A stretch of DNA of 64,000 nt from Combretum micranthum. Lineage: Eukaryota; Streptophyta; Magnoliopsida; Myrtales; Combretaceae. Shown in pieces: positions 36,273-48,239 of this stretch. The notes under the pieces are model-generated. The model ran no database searches, was not told where the DNA came from, and saw only the letters and a list, made by a program, of their open reading frames with translations. The stretch spans positions 99,179 through 163,178 of the forward strand of contig JAMXBD010002789.1 of NCBI GenBank assembly GCA_024138025.1, read 5' to 3'. A program made the translations under genes and the position numbers. Numbering within the stretch: the stretch's first letter is position 1; the number at the start of each line of letters is the position of its first letter.

Positions 36273-36362
36273 AAGTTTTGGATACTAGATCAATACTTTT
36301 ATGTAAATTTAGTTGTAAAGATAAATTAAAATTAAATACCAAATCACAATTATCTTAGGAAT
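35106..36362. other. AT-rich intergenic DNA, no gene recognised
   Basis: 35700-36200 is less AT-rich and may be an old repeat, but no ends or protein similarity were seen. A GA microsatellite lies at its end. Confidence 0.5.
36240..36270. repeat. (GA)15 microsatellite
   Basis: Perfect AG dinucleotide run. Confidence 0.95.
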
Positions 36363-36562
36363 AATGTTACAAATGATAACTAACTTTGGTAAAACGTGTA
36401 ATTATGTACTTGAATTTCAAAATTGATCAATTTAGTTCGTTGAAAGAAGTTAATGATGTACATAGTATGCACGAAAAGTTATTTTAAGTGTTAAATTGAT
36501 TAATTTAAAGTTTAAGTACTTAATTATATTTTGTTAAAGTTTGTATATCATTTACGACATTA
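36363..36562. repeat. Short foldback element
   Basis: The left arm (ACAAATGATAACTAACTTTG, then TAATTATGTACTTGAATTTC) is mirrored by the right arm (GTACTTAATTATATTTTGTT, then CATTTACGAC). About 200 bp in total, non-coding. Confidence 0.5.
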
Positions 36563-37375
36563 ACTTAATATCTAAAGAAATTGATGTAGAAAAAAAAGTT
36601 TTATTTCAAATAGAAGTGTTTTTACTTAATCATGTTAGTTTGGATAATTTAGACGATTTAAATTCGATCTTTAATAAAAACAAGATAGCGGAAAATATTT
36701 CTTCTTATAAATTTCTTAACTGACTACGAATTTTTAGTTTCGTGATGGTAACAAACAAACAAGATTTAATGGTTGAGATCTTCAACCGGAAAAATGGAAT
36801 GGTGAACCGGTGATGTGCATGAGATCTGATTCTAACTATAGAACTAAAGAAAGAAAAGTAAAAAAAAGAAAAGAAAAAAAAGGAATGAAAAGAAAATACA
36901 AATTATGTTGGGTTGAAATTGAAGCGGGCGTGACCATAAATTATGTTGTCTTAATTAATTCAAATGAAGAGAAGGAGAGATAGAAGGAAATCATCCTGGT
37001 GGCATGCTTAGCAAATGTGGGCCATGCTTTGCAGCAACTTTAACAGAATGTGATTATTATATAATATTGTTCCAAAAGCACAAAAAGGAAAAGGCAAAAA
37101 GAAAAAAAAAAAAAATCAGAAACAAAAGCAAACAAAGCCAAAGACAATCCAATCCAAGCACGTGATCGCCAAATAAAGTTTTCTGCCTTTTCCCTCCTGA
37201 TACCCTCCGCACAACACAACTTACTTTACTTTACTGCTGCCGCACATATACAGTATCATCCCATCCCATCCCATTCGACATTGCCCTTTCCTTCTTTCCT
37301 TCTCTCTCTCTCTCTCATCAGTCATCACAAATCACCAATCAAATCCCAACCATGCCACCCCTTCCCCACATATAC
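36563..37375. other. Upstream region of the kinase gene, no separate gene seen
   Basis: AT-rich, then C/T-rich from about 37180 with CTCTCTCTCTC near 37300. Pyrimidine-rich patches are common near plant promoters. Confidence 0.4.
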
Positions 37376-37382
37376 TATATAA
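37376..37382 (+). promoter_or_regulatory. Candidate TATA box of the NIK-like gene
   Basis: TATATAA preceded by a C-rich stretch and followed by CACATCCTTTCC. It would imply a leader of about 1.1 kb, probably with an intron. Other TATA-like sites exist in this AT-rich region. Confidence 0.3.
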
Positions 37383-38548
37383 CACATCCTTTCCGTCCGT
37401 CTTATTGATATACAAATAACAAAACTTTGTTTCTTTATTTCTTTTCCTGTCAAAAGTATTGAGTTGAAAGGTTTTTGTTTTTTTTTTTTTACTTTTTAAT
37501 TAAAAAAGTGTAAAAGTAAAAAGTAATTGTAATAATACTTATTAAAAGATAGTTTTAAATTTTATAAATTTGAACTCTTAAAGAAAAACATTTACACATG
37601 TAGGATCCTTACTAATACACCATGGTCTTCTTATCATGCAACGTTTGATTAAATACAAAAGAAAATCCGTTATATATATATTTTAAATATAAAAAATTTA
37701 TTTGAGGATTTTTATATTTCCTTCCCACCTTTAGAACATTTTTTGAACAACTCTTCTTTTTTGAAACTTTTCACGTTGTATATAAAAGAAAGAGTAACTA
37801 AAACTGAGGCATTTGGCATTTAGCATTTAGCTTGGGAACTCTTTTTGCCATATTGGTTTCTTTTTCCAAGTGAAGTGTTTTTCACTCTTCTGTTTGTTTT
37901 TGCTTGGTTAAAAAAAAAAGGGAAAAAAGGAGGGGAGAGAGAGAGAGAGAGAGAGAAAGCAAGAAAGAAGATAACTATGGAAGTATAGTTATATACAGAA
38001 TAATAATGCTAGCATTATATGGTACACAAAACTACAAAAAACAAAACAAAACCAACAATAGGCGCAATATTTGCACTTGGAATTTGTGTTGATTCCCTAT
38101 TATTACATATACAAAAACCATACTAAGAATTCTCAGATCTCTATGATCTCAGAATTTTAGACCAAAAGCACAACATACACAAAAAAAAAAAATCCATATA
38201 CTTTCTTTCTTTTGTAGTTTGCTTGTCTCAGCTCAAACTGTTTGTTTCTGAGCAAGGCATTTCATGTGCTGGTGATTTTGGCATCTGGGTACTTGTTTAT
38301 ATGTGGATTGAGTTGGCAAAGTTTGTGCACTTGTGTTGGAATAAGGAAAAAGATTTCAGAAATATATATATATAACGAATAAAGAAGCATTCCTGTTGTG
38401 GCAATGGAGGGTTCCTGTGATTATAAGGAGTGAGTCCAAGTGAAAATGATATGTTATGGTTGTGGTATTATTGATTGTGAGAAGTGGGTATTGGACAGTT
38501 TCGGTAAAAAAGTGAAAGATTTTGAAGATTAGGCAATAGTCGTACAAA
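37383..38548 (+). other. Probable 5' untranslated region of the NIK-like gene
   Basis: Contains a GA run (37937-37959) and no conserved frame. Upstream ATG-frames are short and shared with nothing. The boundary of transcription is unknown. Confidence 0.35.
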
Positions 38549-41500
38549 ATGGCTAGAAACAGAGGATTGTTACGGAGAGTTTTGGGGATCCTGGTTCTGG
38601 CATTATTGGGTTGTTCTCATGCCACTCTTTCTCCTGCTGGTATTAATTATGAAGGTACAAGCTGCTTTTCTCCTTTTCCTTTCAAGGTTTCTGTTTATTC
38701 AGTAATTTCCATCAATTGTTGCTGCCTTCAATTATTTTGCACTTTTGTGTGCTTCCTTCTGACATAGCTTTTGTATTATTTGAATTCATGACCTTAGGTT
38801 GTGTTTCTTTCCATATATGAAGTTTCAAAAAGAATTCTTTGAAAGTGGCTTTGTTAATTGCTAGGTGTTTGAATTAACCGAAAGGAAAAAAAAAATTGCT
38901 AGGTGTTTGTAGTACTTGGCGTAGAGGTGATGTGTTGGTTGATACGGGGTAGGATGTAGGGAATATGTTCTCATTTCTTATAGGACAATATTCTTTTAAA
39001 TGAAGAATGTTTATTTTTATCAACCAATGCATTTATTATTCTTTTAATGAAACAAGGGTGCATCTGTTTGTGTGATCTTTTATGTTGTTTTTGGTTCCAG
39101 CAGTTTTTGAATATATCTGTTTTGAGGGATTCTCTCATATTTATTTCTTGTGTGTGGGCTCACAGGAGCTTTTAATGTTCCTGCAATTACCTATGTGGTC
39201 AACTACAGATATGTAGAATACCAGCTTCTGTTGCAACTTTAGTTATCAAAATGTCCGGTGGCAAAAGACGGAGCTTTTGGCCTTTTTTTTTTTTTTTTTG
39301 TTACTTTCAATTGGTGAGAAAGTGATTTTGATGAAGGTAGTACGTTATAGTTTATTCTTACACTTGTCTTCAAATTGCGCAGTTGTAGCTTTGATGGCTA
39401 TAAAAAATGCTCTACATGATCCCTACAATGTTCTGGAAAACTGGGATATAAATGCTGTTGATCCTTGTAGCTGGAGGATGGTGACTTGCACTCCAGATGG
39501 CTATGTATCTGCTTTGTAAGTTTCTGTGTTCCCCGCTGGAAGGATAAATTTGAATGAGTTATTGTAGAAAGCCTCAACGTTTATTTATTTCATTTAGCTG
39601 TTTACAGACTCCCTATTATTTGACCCCATTTTTCTTTTATATACAGGGGACTTCCTAGTCAGAGTTTATCTGGGACACTCTCTCCAGGAATTGGGAATCT
39701 TTCTTATTTGCAATCTGTGTGAGTTGTTGCCTCTTGCTTTTCTTCCTACTGGAGTTGGGCAAATTTTGTTTTATATGATCCCTTAGGGTGTTTTACCTTC
39801 TTTGGATTTGCTTCTTGGAACGAATCTCCTGCTTCTCTCATTTCCTTGCAGTTATTTGCTGACACTGATTCATATTTATTCTTATATGTAGGTTGCTGCA
39901 GAATAATGACATTTCTGGTCCTATTCCCGCATCGATAGGGAAGCTGGCAAAGCTTCAGACACTTGATCTCTCTAGTAATGCATTTAGTGGAGAAATTCCT
40001 AGTGCTTTGGGGTCCTCAGGAACCTAAATTATCTGTAAATTATCTTAAATATCCTCATTTTGATTATCAGTACCTTCTTTCAAAAGCTTGAATGTAGGAA
40101 ACAACTGTCTCTTTTCGTATTTATTTCTGTGATGGGTTGAGCTCTGACGTTTGTGGTCGTTTTTCTCATTTGAACTAGGCGTTGAACAACAACAGTCTTA
40201 CTGGACCCTTCCCCAAGTCATTGTCAAACATTGAAGGCCTTACTCTTGTGTATGTTGACGGCTCAAAACTTGACCATATCAAATCAAAGCTATTTGGTAT
40301 TTGCAACATAGTGCCATTCTAGGACCAAGATCATTGTTCTTTTTTTACATTGTTATCTATTTTCAGGGATCTTTCGTATAACAACTTGAGTGGGTCTTTG
40401 CCAAAAATATCAGCACGAACCTTTAAGTGAGTTATGTCTCTATATTTTTTAGCTGTCAAAATAAGTTGATTTGTGTAATTTATGAGCTTTATGGTTTCTA
40501 TTTTTCCCTTCAGAATCATCGGTAACCCTTTAATTTGTGGACCTACAACGGAAACAATTGCACCTCTGTCATTCCGAGCCACTCTCCTTCTCTCCAGATG
40601 TTATGAAAGGTTAGTCTGGAAAAGTTAATGGTATATGATACTTTATATTTCCATAAACTTGATTGATTATCTGGTTGACTGGGAATTTTATTATTATATA
40701 TATATTTTTCGGGGGACAGGTCAACAAGACTCTCGATCCAGGAGCCATCAAGTAGCAATTGCTCTAAGCACAAGTTTTGGCGCATTTCTTTTGGTCAGTC
40801 TAGTCGGCCTGTTTATTTGGTGGCGATACCGCCGTAATCAACAGATATTCTTTGATGTCAATGGTTAGTCTCTCTCTCTCTCCCCCTTCATCTCATCCTC
40901 CAATCATTAATGTGTTTGCTTGCTATTGCCTTCCCTCACATTTTATAAGTTGACTTTTCTTCCAAAGTGTTTATTTTAAACGTGGTGGGCATGCCTCCTT
41001 GGGCTTTCATTTCAATAGGTGAAATGAGTTTAAAGTTCAAGGCTTATTCTTCAATCGTTTTTCCTTTTAAGTTTCCAGTGTTTATATGTTATTATGGCTG
41101 TTTAAGAGGTGCGTTGTTGACCTATGCATGTGGATAATAGTTATTCGAGCAATGGTCAATGGATCGTTACCTTTGCTGTTCTTGCAGATCAATATGACCC
41201 AGAGGTTTGCTTGGGCCATTTGAGAAGGTACACTTTTAAGGAGCTGAGGAATGCTACTGACAGTTTCAGCTCAAAAAATATTTTAGGAAGAGGTGGATTT
41301 GGGATTGTATACAAAGGACGATTAAATGATGGGCTCTAGTTGCAGTGAAAAGGTTGAAGGACTATAATGCAGCTGGTGGTGAAATCCAATTTCAGACAGA
41401 AGTAGAGATGATAAGTTTGGCAGTCCACAGGAATCTTCTTAGGCTCTGTGGTTTCTGCTCAACTGAGGATGAGAGGCTCCTTGTTTACCCCTATATGCCT

Positions 41501-42760
41501 AACGGAAGTGTTGCATCTCGCTTAAGAGGTAGGATTATTTAAACACTTTGCTATATTTGCAGTCTGTATATTGACTAACTTATGTTTCAAGTTGTGGCAA
41601 TCTCTCTTCTCTTGTTGATCAACCTCTTTTAGAAAACTTTGTTTGCTTCAGTGTTTAAAGTAATCCACACGTATAATTTCACAGGCCTGTAGTAACATGG
41701 ATTCAGCATGCTTATGTATATTATTTCGTTAGGAAACATTTCTTAGTATGACTTAATGTTGTCAAGGACCAGGTGCTTATGTTGTACCTTTTTGCCTGGT
41801 CTTCAGCATTTGTTTCTAACTAAAAGGGATCTTAGATGGGATGATAATTTTTTCAAACATGATCTTTACGTCATGCATGTTAACTGACTATGCTATACCA
41901 GATCATATTCTGGGAATGCCAGCTTTAGACTGGTCAAGAAGAAAGAGGATCGCTTTGGGGACAGCAAGGGGATTGGTTTATTTGCATGAACAGTGTGACC
42001 CTAAAATTATTATCCATCGTGATGTCAAAGCAGCCAACATCTTACTGGATGAAGACTTTGAGGCAGTAGTTGGAGATTTTGGGTTAGCGAAGCTCTTAGA
42101 CCATAGAGATTCCCATGTCACCACGGCTGTGCGTGGCACGGTTGGTCATATTGCACCAGAGTACTTATCAACTGGTCAGTCTTCGGAGAAGACGGATGTA
42201 TTTGGGTTTGGTATGCTCCTCCTCGAGCTTATTACGGGTCAGAAAGCTCTGGACTTTGGACGTGTAGCGAACCAGAAAGGTGTTATGCTTGATTGGGTAC
42301 TTTCCTCTCCCTCTCCCTCTCTCTATATAGATCTGTCTCTCACACATACAGTAATACATTGCTTTCAGTTTCTACATTTTTATAATGAAAAGTATAGGAT
42401 ATAATGAGGAACTGAATTAACCGTTACATCAAAACTCGTGTACAGGTCAGTAAGCTTCACAAGGAAGGGAAGCTGAGCCAAATGGTTGACAAGGATCTTA
42501 AAAACGATTTTGATCGAATTGAACTGGAAGAAATGGTTAAAGTTGCACTTCTATGTACTAGGTTCAATCCTTCAGAGCGACCAAAAATGTCAGAGGTACT
42601 TCGGATGTTAGAGGGTGATGGTTTAGCAGAAAAATGGGAGGCTTCTCAAAAGGTGGAGACTCCGAGGATACGATCCTTTGAAGATCCTCAAAGGTATTCA
42701 GATTTCATAGAAGAGTCCTCTCTGGTAATAGAAGCGATGGAGCTTTCTGGTCCTAGGTGA
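38549..42760 (+). CDS. NIK3: NSP-interacting-kinase-like LRR receptor kinase (NIK3-like), 11 exons
   Basis: Plasma-membrane receptor kinase of LRR-RLK subfamily II (SERK/NIK group). Exons: 38549-38654, 39383-39515, 39647-39718, 39892-40034, 40179-40249, 40367-40426, 40514-40609, 40720-40863, 41188-41528, 41902-42296, 42446-42760; all junctions are GT-AG. Domains in order: signal peptide ([20 protein letters not shown]), N-terminal LRR cap with [10 protein letters not shown], leucine-rich repeats in near-72-nt exons, a membrane segment before [14 protein letters not shown], then the kinase with [34 protein letters not shown] and the activation segment [15 protein letters not shown]. It ends EAMELSGPR, the usual NIK tail. 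Expected length is about 626 residues. Exons 4, 5 and 9 are each one base short and exon 7 two bases short, giving frameshifts near 40010, 40180, 40552, 40590 and 41333; exon 10 has an extra Ile codon before HRD. NIKs act in development and antiviral signalling in Arabidopsis. NIK3 rather than NIK1/2 is from memory of LGHL-RYTFKEL. Confidence 0.9.
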
Positions 42761-43018
42761 CAGTTTAGTTATGATATCCTTTTCCCTCTATTCTTGGCTT
42801 CTTTCTTTACCTTTTTTCCACATCATTGGGCTGCAAAGCTTCAAATGAAAATTTGATGTTTGTTCATAGTTTTCTTGATGAATGTATTCATCTGTAAAAA
42901 AGTAAAAGGAGATCCATGTATAAACATCTTGTCAAAAAATTAAGTTGAGGCGATTGAGCTATTGCGCAGAATTTTGGATAGAATTGAAAATTTGTTTGAT
43001 GATTGAGACGATTCAAAT
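42761..43018 (+). other. 3' flank of the NIK-like gene
   Basis: Short T-rich downstream region that should hold the 3' untranslated part. No canonical AATAAA was seen. A decayed LTR starts about 260 bp after the stop codon. Confidence 0.5.
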
Positions 43019-45650
43019 TTTCATACCCTAGAGGATATTTTATACACGACACGTTGCCGTACATCACATGAAAACTTAGAAATGACAGCCTTTTTCAAGC
43101 AATGATTCTGTACGGTGTATAAAATGGTACTCCGGATTTTTGGTCTATTATTTAGCTTTTCTAGACAGATACAGATAATTTTTTTAAAATAAATTATTTA
43201 TTAAAAATAGATATAGATAAATAAGAGTTAGTTCTTATGAAAAGATTAAATAGATAAATTATAAATAAAATATTAATACAAATTAGATATATTTATACAT
43301 ATCGTTTCGATACGATATAAATACAAATACGAATGAATAATAGACTATCCAAAAAGACCCTTTATTTAGATTATCAGTTCTATACAAGGTAACATAATAA
43401 CATGATAGTAGATACAAGATGCACAAATAAATAGGAGTTAATGGGCCCCCACAATATAATCTCCATCGGCTTATATATAACATAAGCAAGTCTCCCCTAG
43501 AATGTCTTAAAGAAGATAAAAGGCTTTCATGGCATGAACCACATATGATACATGATATCCCATGGCTAACTTGTTGCATCACATGACTTGACTATCTTTA
43601 AGAAGTCCTACGTCAACAAAAGATCAATAGAGGTGTAAGCTAGAGTTAGTTTTGTGAGAAATTCTCTCTATTAGCACCTTTTAAGTAAGTTATTAAGTAA
43701 ATTATTATTATTAATAAACATATGTAATGCAAGCAACTATATGGGTAAATATATATAATCATCCGAAAAGTATATATGGTATGGATCTACATCCTTTATA
43801 ACTTGGGTAGGATTTGAGAATTCTATATATAAGTTAACCTTAGGAACCCCTTACCTTGAGATCTAATCTTATACTCTTAAAAAAATGATTTAAAAAACAA
43901 AATTATACAAGAACGTAGAGAAATACATATAGTATGTTCTTGAGGAGTGACTATACCCCTACACGTTGGCTTTGGCTTCAAATAGTGGATTGCATTTCTT
44001 GTACGAATTAGATCCTAGTGATAGAAGTAGGGCCCACTGTTCTAGCCCTAATAATAGCCTATCTAGTCTGCCGTGTGATTTGATGGGTCTTGAACAAGTG
44101 ACTTGTGCAATGTATTGCAAGTTTATTATTTAAAGGCAAGTAATTTAATGGTTAATTGTAGGTGATTAAGTGATTCATAGATACTCACAATATCGATAAA
44201 ATATTACTATACCCACATAAGCAAATAGTATTTCAACAAATTAAGGCAATTTTCTACACAGCTCATCCAAGTGAAAAGCCTAAGCATTCTTCAAACCTAA
44301 GCATGCATCATTCAACATAAATTATAAGTTATGTGTAGCTACTTTAAAAGCATAAACATATGCAAAAATCATACACTTGGTCATCCTGCTCAAGAGTCAA
44401 AGTAATCTACAGGTAATTAAAGTCCTACTCTAATCACCTAAATAAGAGAGTAACAGCTATAATAAGTAATTAATTATACTATACTGGAAACAAACTAATT
44501 TCTATCATAATTTCACTATAATTTCTTGGTCTTATAATTTTTGGTATTTGATTTCTTGAGCGTTCTAAGTCAATTTCAAGTGATCTTTGTTGTTGATTCT
44601 ATAGGTTTTTGAATGTAATTTCTCTTAATGATATTATTATTGTCATTTGGAGCTGTAGGCCAGGTTAGATTCAACTAGTTTTGTTTCTCATAGATTTAAG
44701 ATGTTTCCTAAGTTTATTTGCCACAAACATCTATGGACTAAAAATACACCATATCTACTAATTGTGGTAGGGTATATAAACTAATTTATGCATGATCTTC
44801 AAGGGAACTTCATTTCCTAATTCATTTCATGTAAAACCCTACCTAAAGTCATATAACACGAATTTTCTTAAACACATTTGATTCTTATCAAATCTATCAT
44901 TTAATTCAATTACCTTTAATGAGTCAAGTATTAAAATTTGGCATATTCTTGTCATGACATGGTTTTGACAATTCAAGGAACAAAATGTGAAATTATCTTT
45001 CTTCTTCTTTCCATTATTTCAATATTGCAACTTAAACTTATTGATCAAAGCATAGTGCATTCTTTTTAAAAGAAATGAATGTGAGATCATCAATAAAAAA
45101 TTCCTTAGGATGCTTATTATTTTCAAGAGTTCTACACAATCTATTGTCTAACTATTTTGCTAAATAAAGTAAGAATAAAGAGATTTTTCAAGTAAGTTTA
45201 GTGAGGAAACCATAAACTTACCTCTTGATAAAAATCTTGACTTGACCACGGATTTGATAGATCCTTCTCCTCCTCCTTGTTAGCATGTACGAGATTTTGT
45301 TTGTGATATTTAACAAAGAAGATAGAGAAGAAGAGAAGAAGGAAGAAGGGTAGACAAGAGAGAGATAGAGAGGGAGAGGTGTGCTCATGTGCAATGGATA
45401 AGTGAAGGTGGTTTGCATTTGTTGTTTTTGTATTTTTGTTCCATCAACTTCATTGATTGCCTTTGTTGAAGAGTCTTTGTCGTTGATTTGTACTTCATTC
45501 CTTAAAATCCTCTCTAGTATAATAAAATCCCTTAATTTAAGGATTCTTGTTTTTTGGTTAAAGCTTTTTGAATGGGAGTGCATGTATTTGAGGCCAATGC
45601 TCGGTATAGGATGAGAGAGACATTTGTATTTAATTTAATACTTAGTTGAT
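43019..45650 (-). repeat. Decayed LTR relic of the solo LTR 1 / E1 superfamily
   Basis: The start (CATACCCTAGAGG, then CACGTTGCCGTACA) aligns with the first 60 bases of solo LTR 1. 43655-43760 aligns with the AACATATGCAATGCAA block of E1. A clear micro-exon copy lies at 44377-44437. The far end is lost, perhaps at the border of the long-TIR element at 45658. No duplication found. Confidence 0.6.
44377..44437 (-). other. LTR leader micro-exon in the decayed relic
   Basis: Minus strand: acceptor CTTATTTAG, then a segment whose end reads LPVDYFDS-stop, then ATGACCAA against GTGTAT (the donor GTGAGT with one change). The first codons are frame-broken by decay. Confidence 0.5.
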
Positions 45651-45657
45651 ATAAAAA

Positions 45658-46840
45658 TAGGCTAATGTCATAAACACTACCTTAAATATTCAATTAACTA
45701 CCCCAAATTTAATTTAGTCAATTTACTACCTGACTATACTTTTTGTGTCCAAATCACTACTTGCGTTAACTCCGTCTGAATCCATTTGTATAGCTGGCAG
45801 TAACAACTTATCATTCCTTGACACGTTTTCGTAGCTCATTGTAAATGTTAAAAAAAATCTTCTCTGTCTCATTTAAGGAAAAGAGACTCATCTTCTTCCT
45901 TTCTCTTTCCTTCTCTCTTTAACCTTCCCTTCCACTCAAGTTGATTCATTAGCATCTGAAATTTTTTTAGTAGAAATTTCATGTATCTAATAAATGTATT
46001 GATGAAACTAAGATATAAATGAAAGATTTGCATAATTACCGGAGATATAAGAACGTTAAAGATTGAGTAAATTTTAAGGATTTATTGAATAGGAAGATTG
46101 AAGCTCAATTTTAGAAAGGATAGAGATCTTTATGCATTCTAGAAGGAAAGAAAGATATATGTAATTTTCTTGAAGAAATTAAGGGAGGATAGATAAATAA
46201 AGAAATGGGAAGAAAAAGAAATTTCTCTCACTAAAAACTCCATGAGCGCATCTTAACTTCTCTCTAATTTTTTTTTCTTTTTCAAGCAATTTTGAAGCAT
46301 AAAATTGGTTTTGGTAGATTTTTGGGTGGCTTTACTTTCATAAAAACTAAAACTTTTGTTTCAAATACTTACCAAATCATCATATAAAAAAAATCGAATT
46401 CGGCCTCTTCATGAACCACCAACCATCACTCCATCCACCATCTATATTAAACCCCCGCCACTATGACATTGTTCAACACTAGAAAGTTAAGACACTTGCT
46501 TTGCACTTGGCGGTGCTTATAACATAAACTACATCCCCATTTTAGGTTTTAGCACTATCATGGAGTTTCTTCATCAATGAGATAGAGAATTTTTTTTTCT
46601 TTATTTTTTTTTACATTTATAAATGAATAATCTATGTGACATATGATTTAAGTGGGCACAGACATGTGTCAATGAATGATAAGTTGTTATTGCTAGCTGT
46701 ACAAACAGATTCAGAAAGTTAACGCAGGTAGTGATTTGGATACGAAAAGTATATTCAAGTTTTAAATTGACTAAATTAAAGTTGAGGTAGTTACGTGAAT
46801 ATTTAGGTAAAGTTCAAGTAGTGTTGTGACATTAGCCCTA
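45658..46840. mobile_element. Long-TIR, MULE-like non-autonomous element
   Basis: About 190 bp at the left end (TAGGCTAATGTCATAAACAC, then GTGTCCAAATCACTAC, then AACAACTTATCATTC) are repeated inverted at the right end, 46650-46840 (TGACATTAGCCCTA at the tip). The 800-bp core has no coding capacity. Long imperfect TIRs suggest a Mutator-like origin, but no 9-bp duplication could be recognised. Confidence 0.7.
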
Positions 46841-46854
46841 TTCTTTATCATCTG

Positions 46855-47980
46855 TGTAATATACAAATAAATAATTTATATTGAAGGATATAATTATAAT
46901 AAAGCGTTGTTAAAAGGGTATTTTTGTTTTTGAATAGACGGATTTGGACACGGGGAGTCACACAACAAAGACTGGATGAATACAATCAAAGCCGGCCTTA
47001 AAGCTATCACTTTTGATAAGGACGTCGACCTAAACATGTACAACATTGGCCTAAACAATGGCTTTAGAGTTTTGGGACAATTCGAGGATTTTGGCCGTAC
47101 GCTGGCAAGAAGGCCGCCGGCGTACGTATCAAGGCCACCGCATACACATCAAAGCGCCAGCTTAGGGCGACGATGTAGGACTAAAATCTATATATAGGGT
47201 GTTTTGACGAGAGTTCGGATATGTCTTGTTTTATTCAAACTTTTTCTTCTCCAGAGCAATCTTAAGGCTTGATCCTTTTATTCTTGGTGTGTGGCTTCAA
47301 AGAAGAGCTTACGATAATAAAAAGTAAGTGGATTCGCTCGTTTTATCGTCAAGTTGTTTAGGGTTTTGTTTGGATTTCTTTGAAGGAATTTTTGGAGAAA
47401 ACCCTAGCTTTTGTTCAAGATCTAATCTTTTGGGAGAGCAATCGAGATTTAAGAATCTAATCAAAGTAAGTTTTTTTCTCAATCATAGATTTGGCATAAG
47501 ATGTATTATTGATGATAAATGTATGTTCTTGTTGTATTGCAAATTAGGGTTTTTGGAGAAAAGTTGGTTAGTGTGGGATTTTGTGAAACTCAATAGAGAA
47601 AGAAGGTGTAATTGTGGTTTATTTAAAAGGTTAGGGTCTTGAGAGAATTGTTACATTAGGGTTTGTTTTAATGATGATTGTTCTAAGTTTATTATTTATG
47701 AACGATTTATGAGTTTTGAATTTTGTGTAATAAGACGATTTTGTTTATCCTTGTTTGTTGGCTTTGGTTTATGCCAACTTTGTTTTGATTTATATAGCAG
47801 TTTTTAAAGGTTTCTAATTTTATGTTACACAGATTTTGAAACTTTTTAGGTACCCTTTGAGAGTTTATGGAGACATTTGTTTTATATGTATTTTGTGGAT
47901 TGGTAGGTTATAGCTTTTCCATGTTCTATATAAGAGAGAATACATATTGGGTTGTAATTGCTCATTTTAGGGCGTTACCG
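46855..47980 (+). repeat. 5' LTR of E2
   Basis: Starts TGTAATATAC and ends about GGGCGTTACCG before the primer site. A TATATATA box is at 47189-47196 and strong donor-like GTAAGT sites at 47324 and 47466. Compared with the 3' LTR it lacks about 750 bp (equivalent to about 62970-63720), including the LTR peptide segment. Confidence 0.85.
47189..47196 (+). promoter_or_regulatory. TATA box of the E2 5' LTR
   Basis: TATATATA conserved at 62463-62470 in the 3' LTR; followed by a short leader and a GTAAGT donor-like site. Confidence 0.55.
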
Positions 47981-47986
47981 CTTATT

Positions 47987-47998
47987 TGGAATCAGAGC
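47987..47998 (+). promoter_or_regulatory. E2 primer binding site (degenerate initiator Met)
   Basis: TGGAATCAGAGC matches 11 of 12 bases of the initiator-Met site seen intact in E1. Confidence 0.85.
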
Positions 47999-48179
47999 TA
48001 TAGGTTTTGATCTTGATAGATATAGGTTATGAACTCCTTAGGACGGTGAGCACTGATGAGTGGGGTAGAATATAGTAGGGTTGTTTTTTAGTTAAGTGTG
48101 TGTTTCTTGATAGATTTTAATTTGATCTTTAAGTTGGATTACCCTGTTTCTCATGTGGTTGTGTTTTGCTTGTGTTAAA

Positions 48180-48239
48180 ATGCCGCCTAGGAGAAGAATT
48201 CCTGAACTAGGTTCCTCTAAAGCTGGAGAGGAGGAGCAG
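48180..48239 (+). pseudogene. gag: E2 gag, first 20 codons
   Basis: ATG starts a basic N-terminus (MPPRRRIPELGSSKAG). It is interrupted exactly at the AGCAG duplication of solo LTR A and resumes in the same frame after 57564. Confidence 0.85.

Noticed and set aside
40331..40785. Minus-strand frames within the kinase gene
   Set aside because: Antisense to exons 6-8, spanning intron borders of the real gene.
45218..45614. Overlapping frames on both strands
   Set aside because: Lie in the decayed LTR; no domain and no conservation with the other LTRs.
47328..47642. 104-residue frame in the E2 5' LTR
   Set aside because: Broken by indels at the same place in the 3' LTR (62600-62930), so not maintained as a protein.
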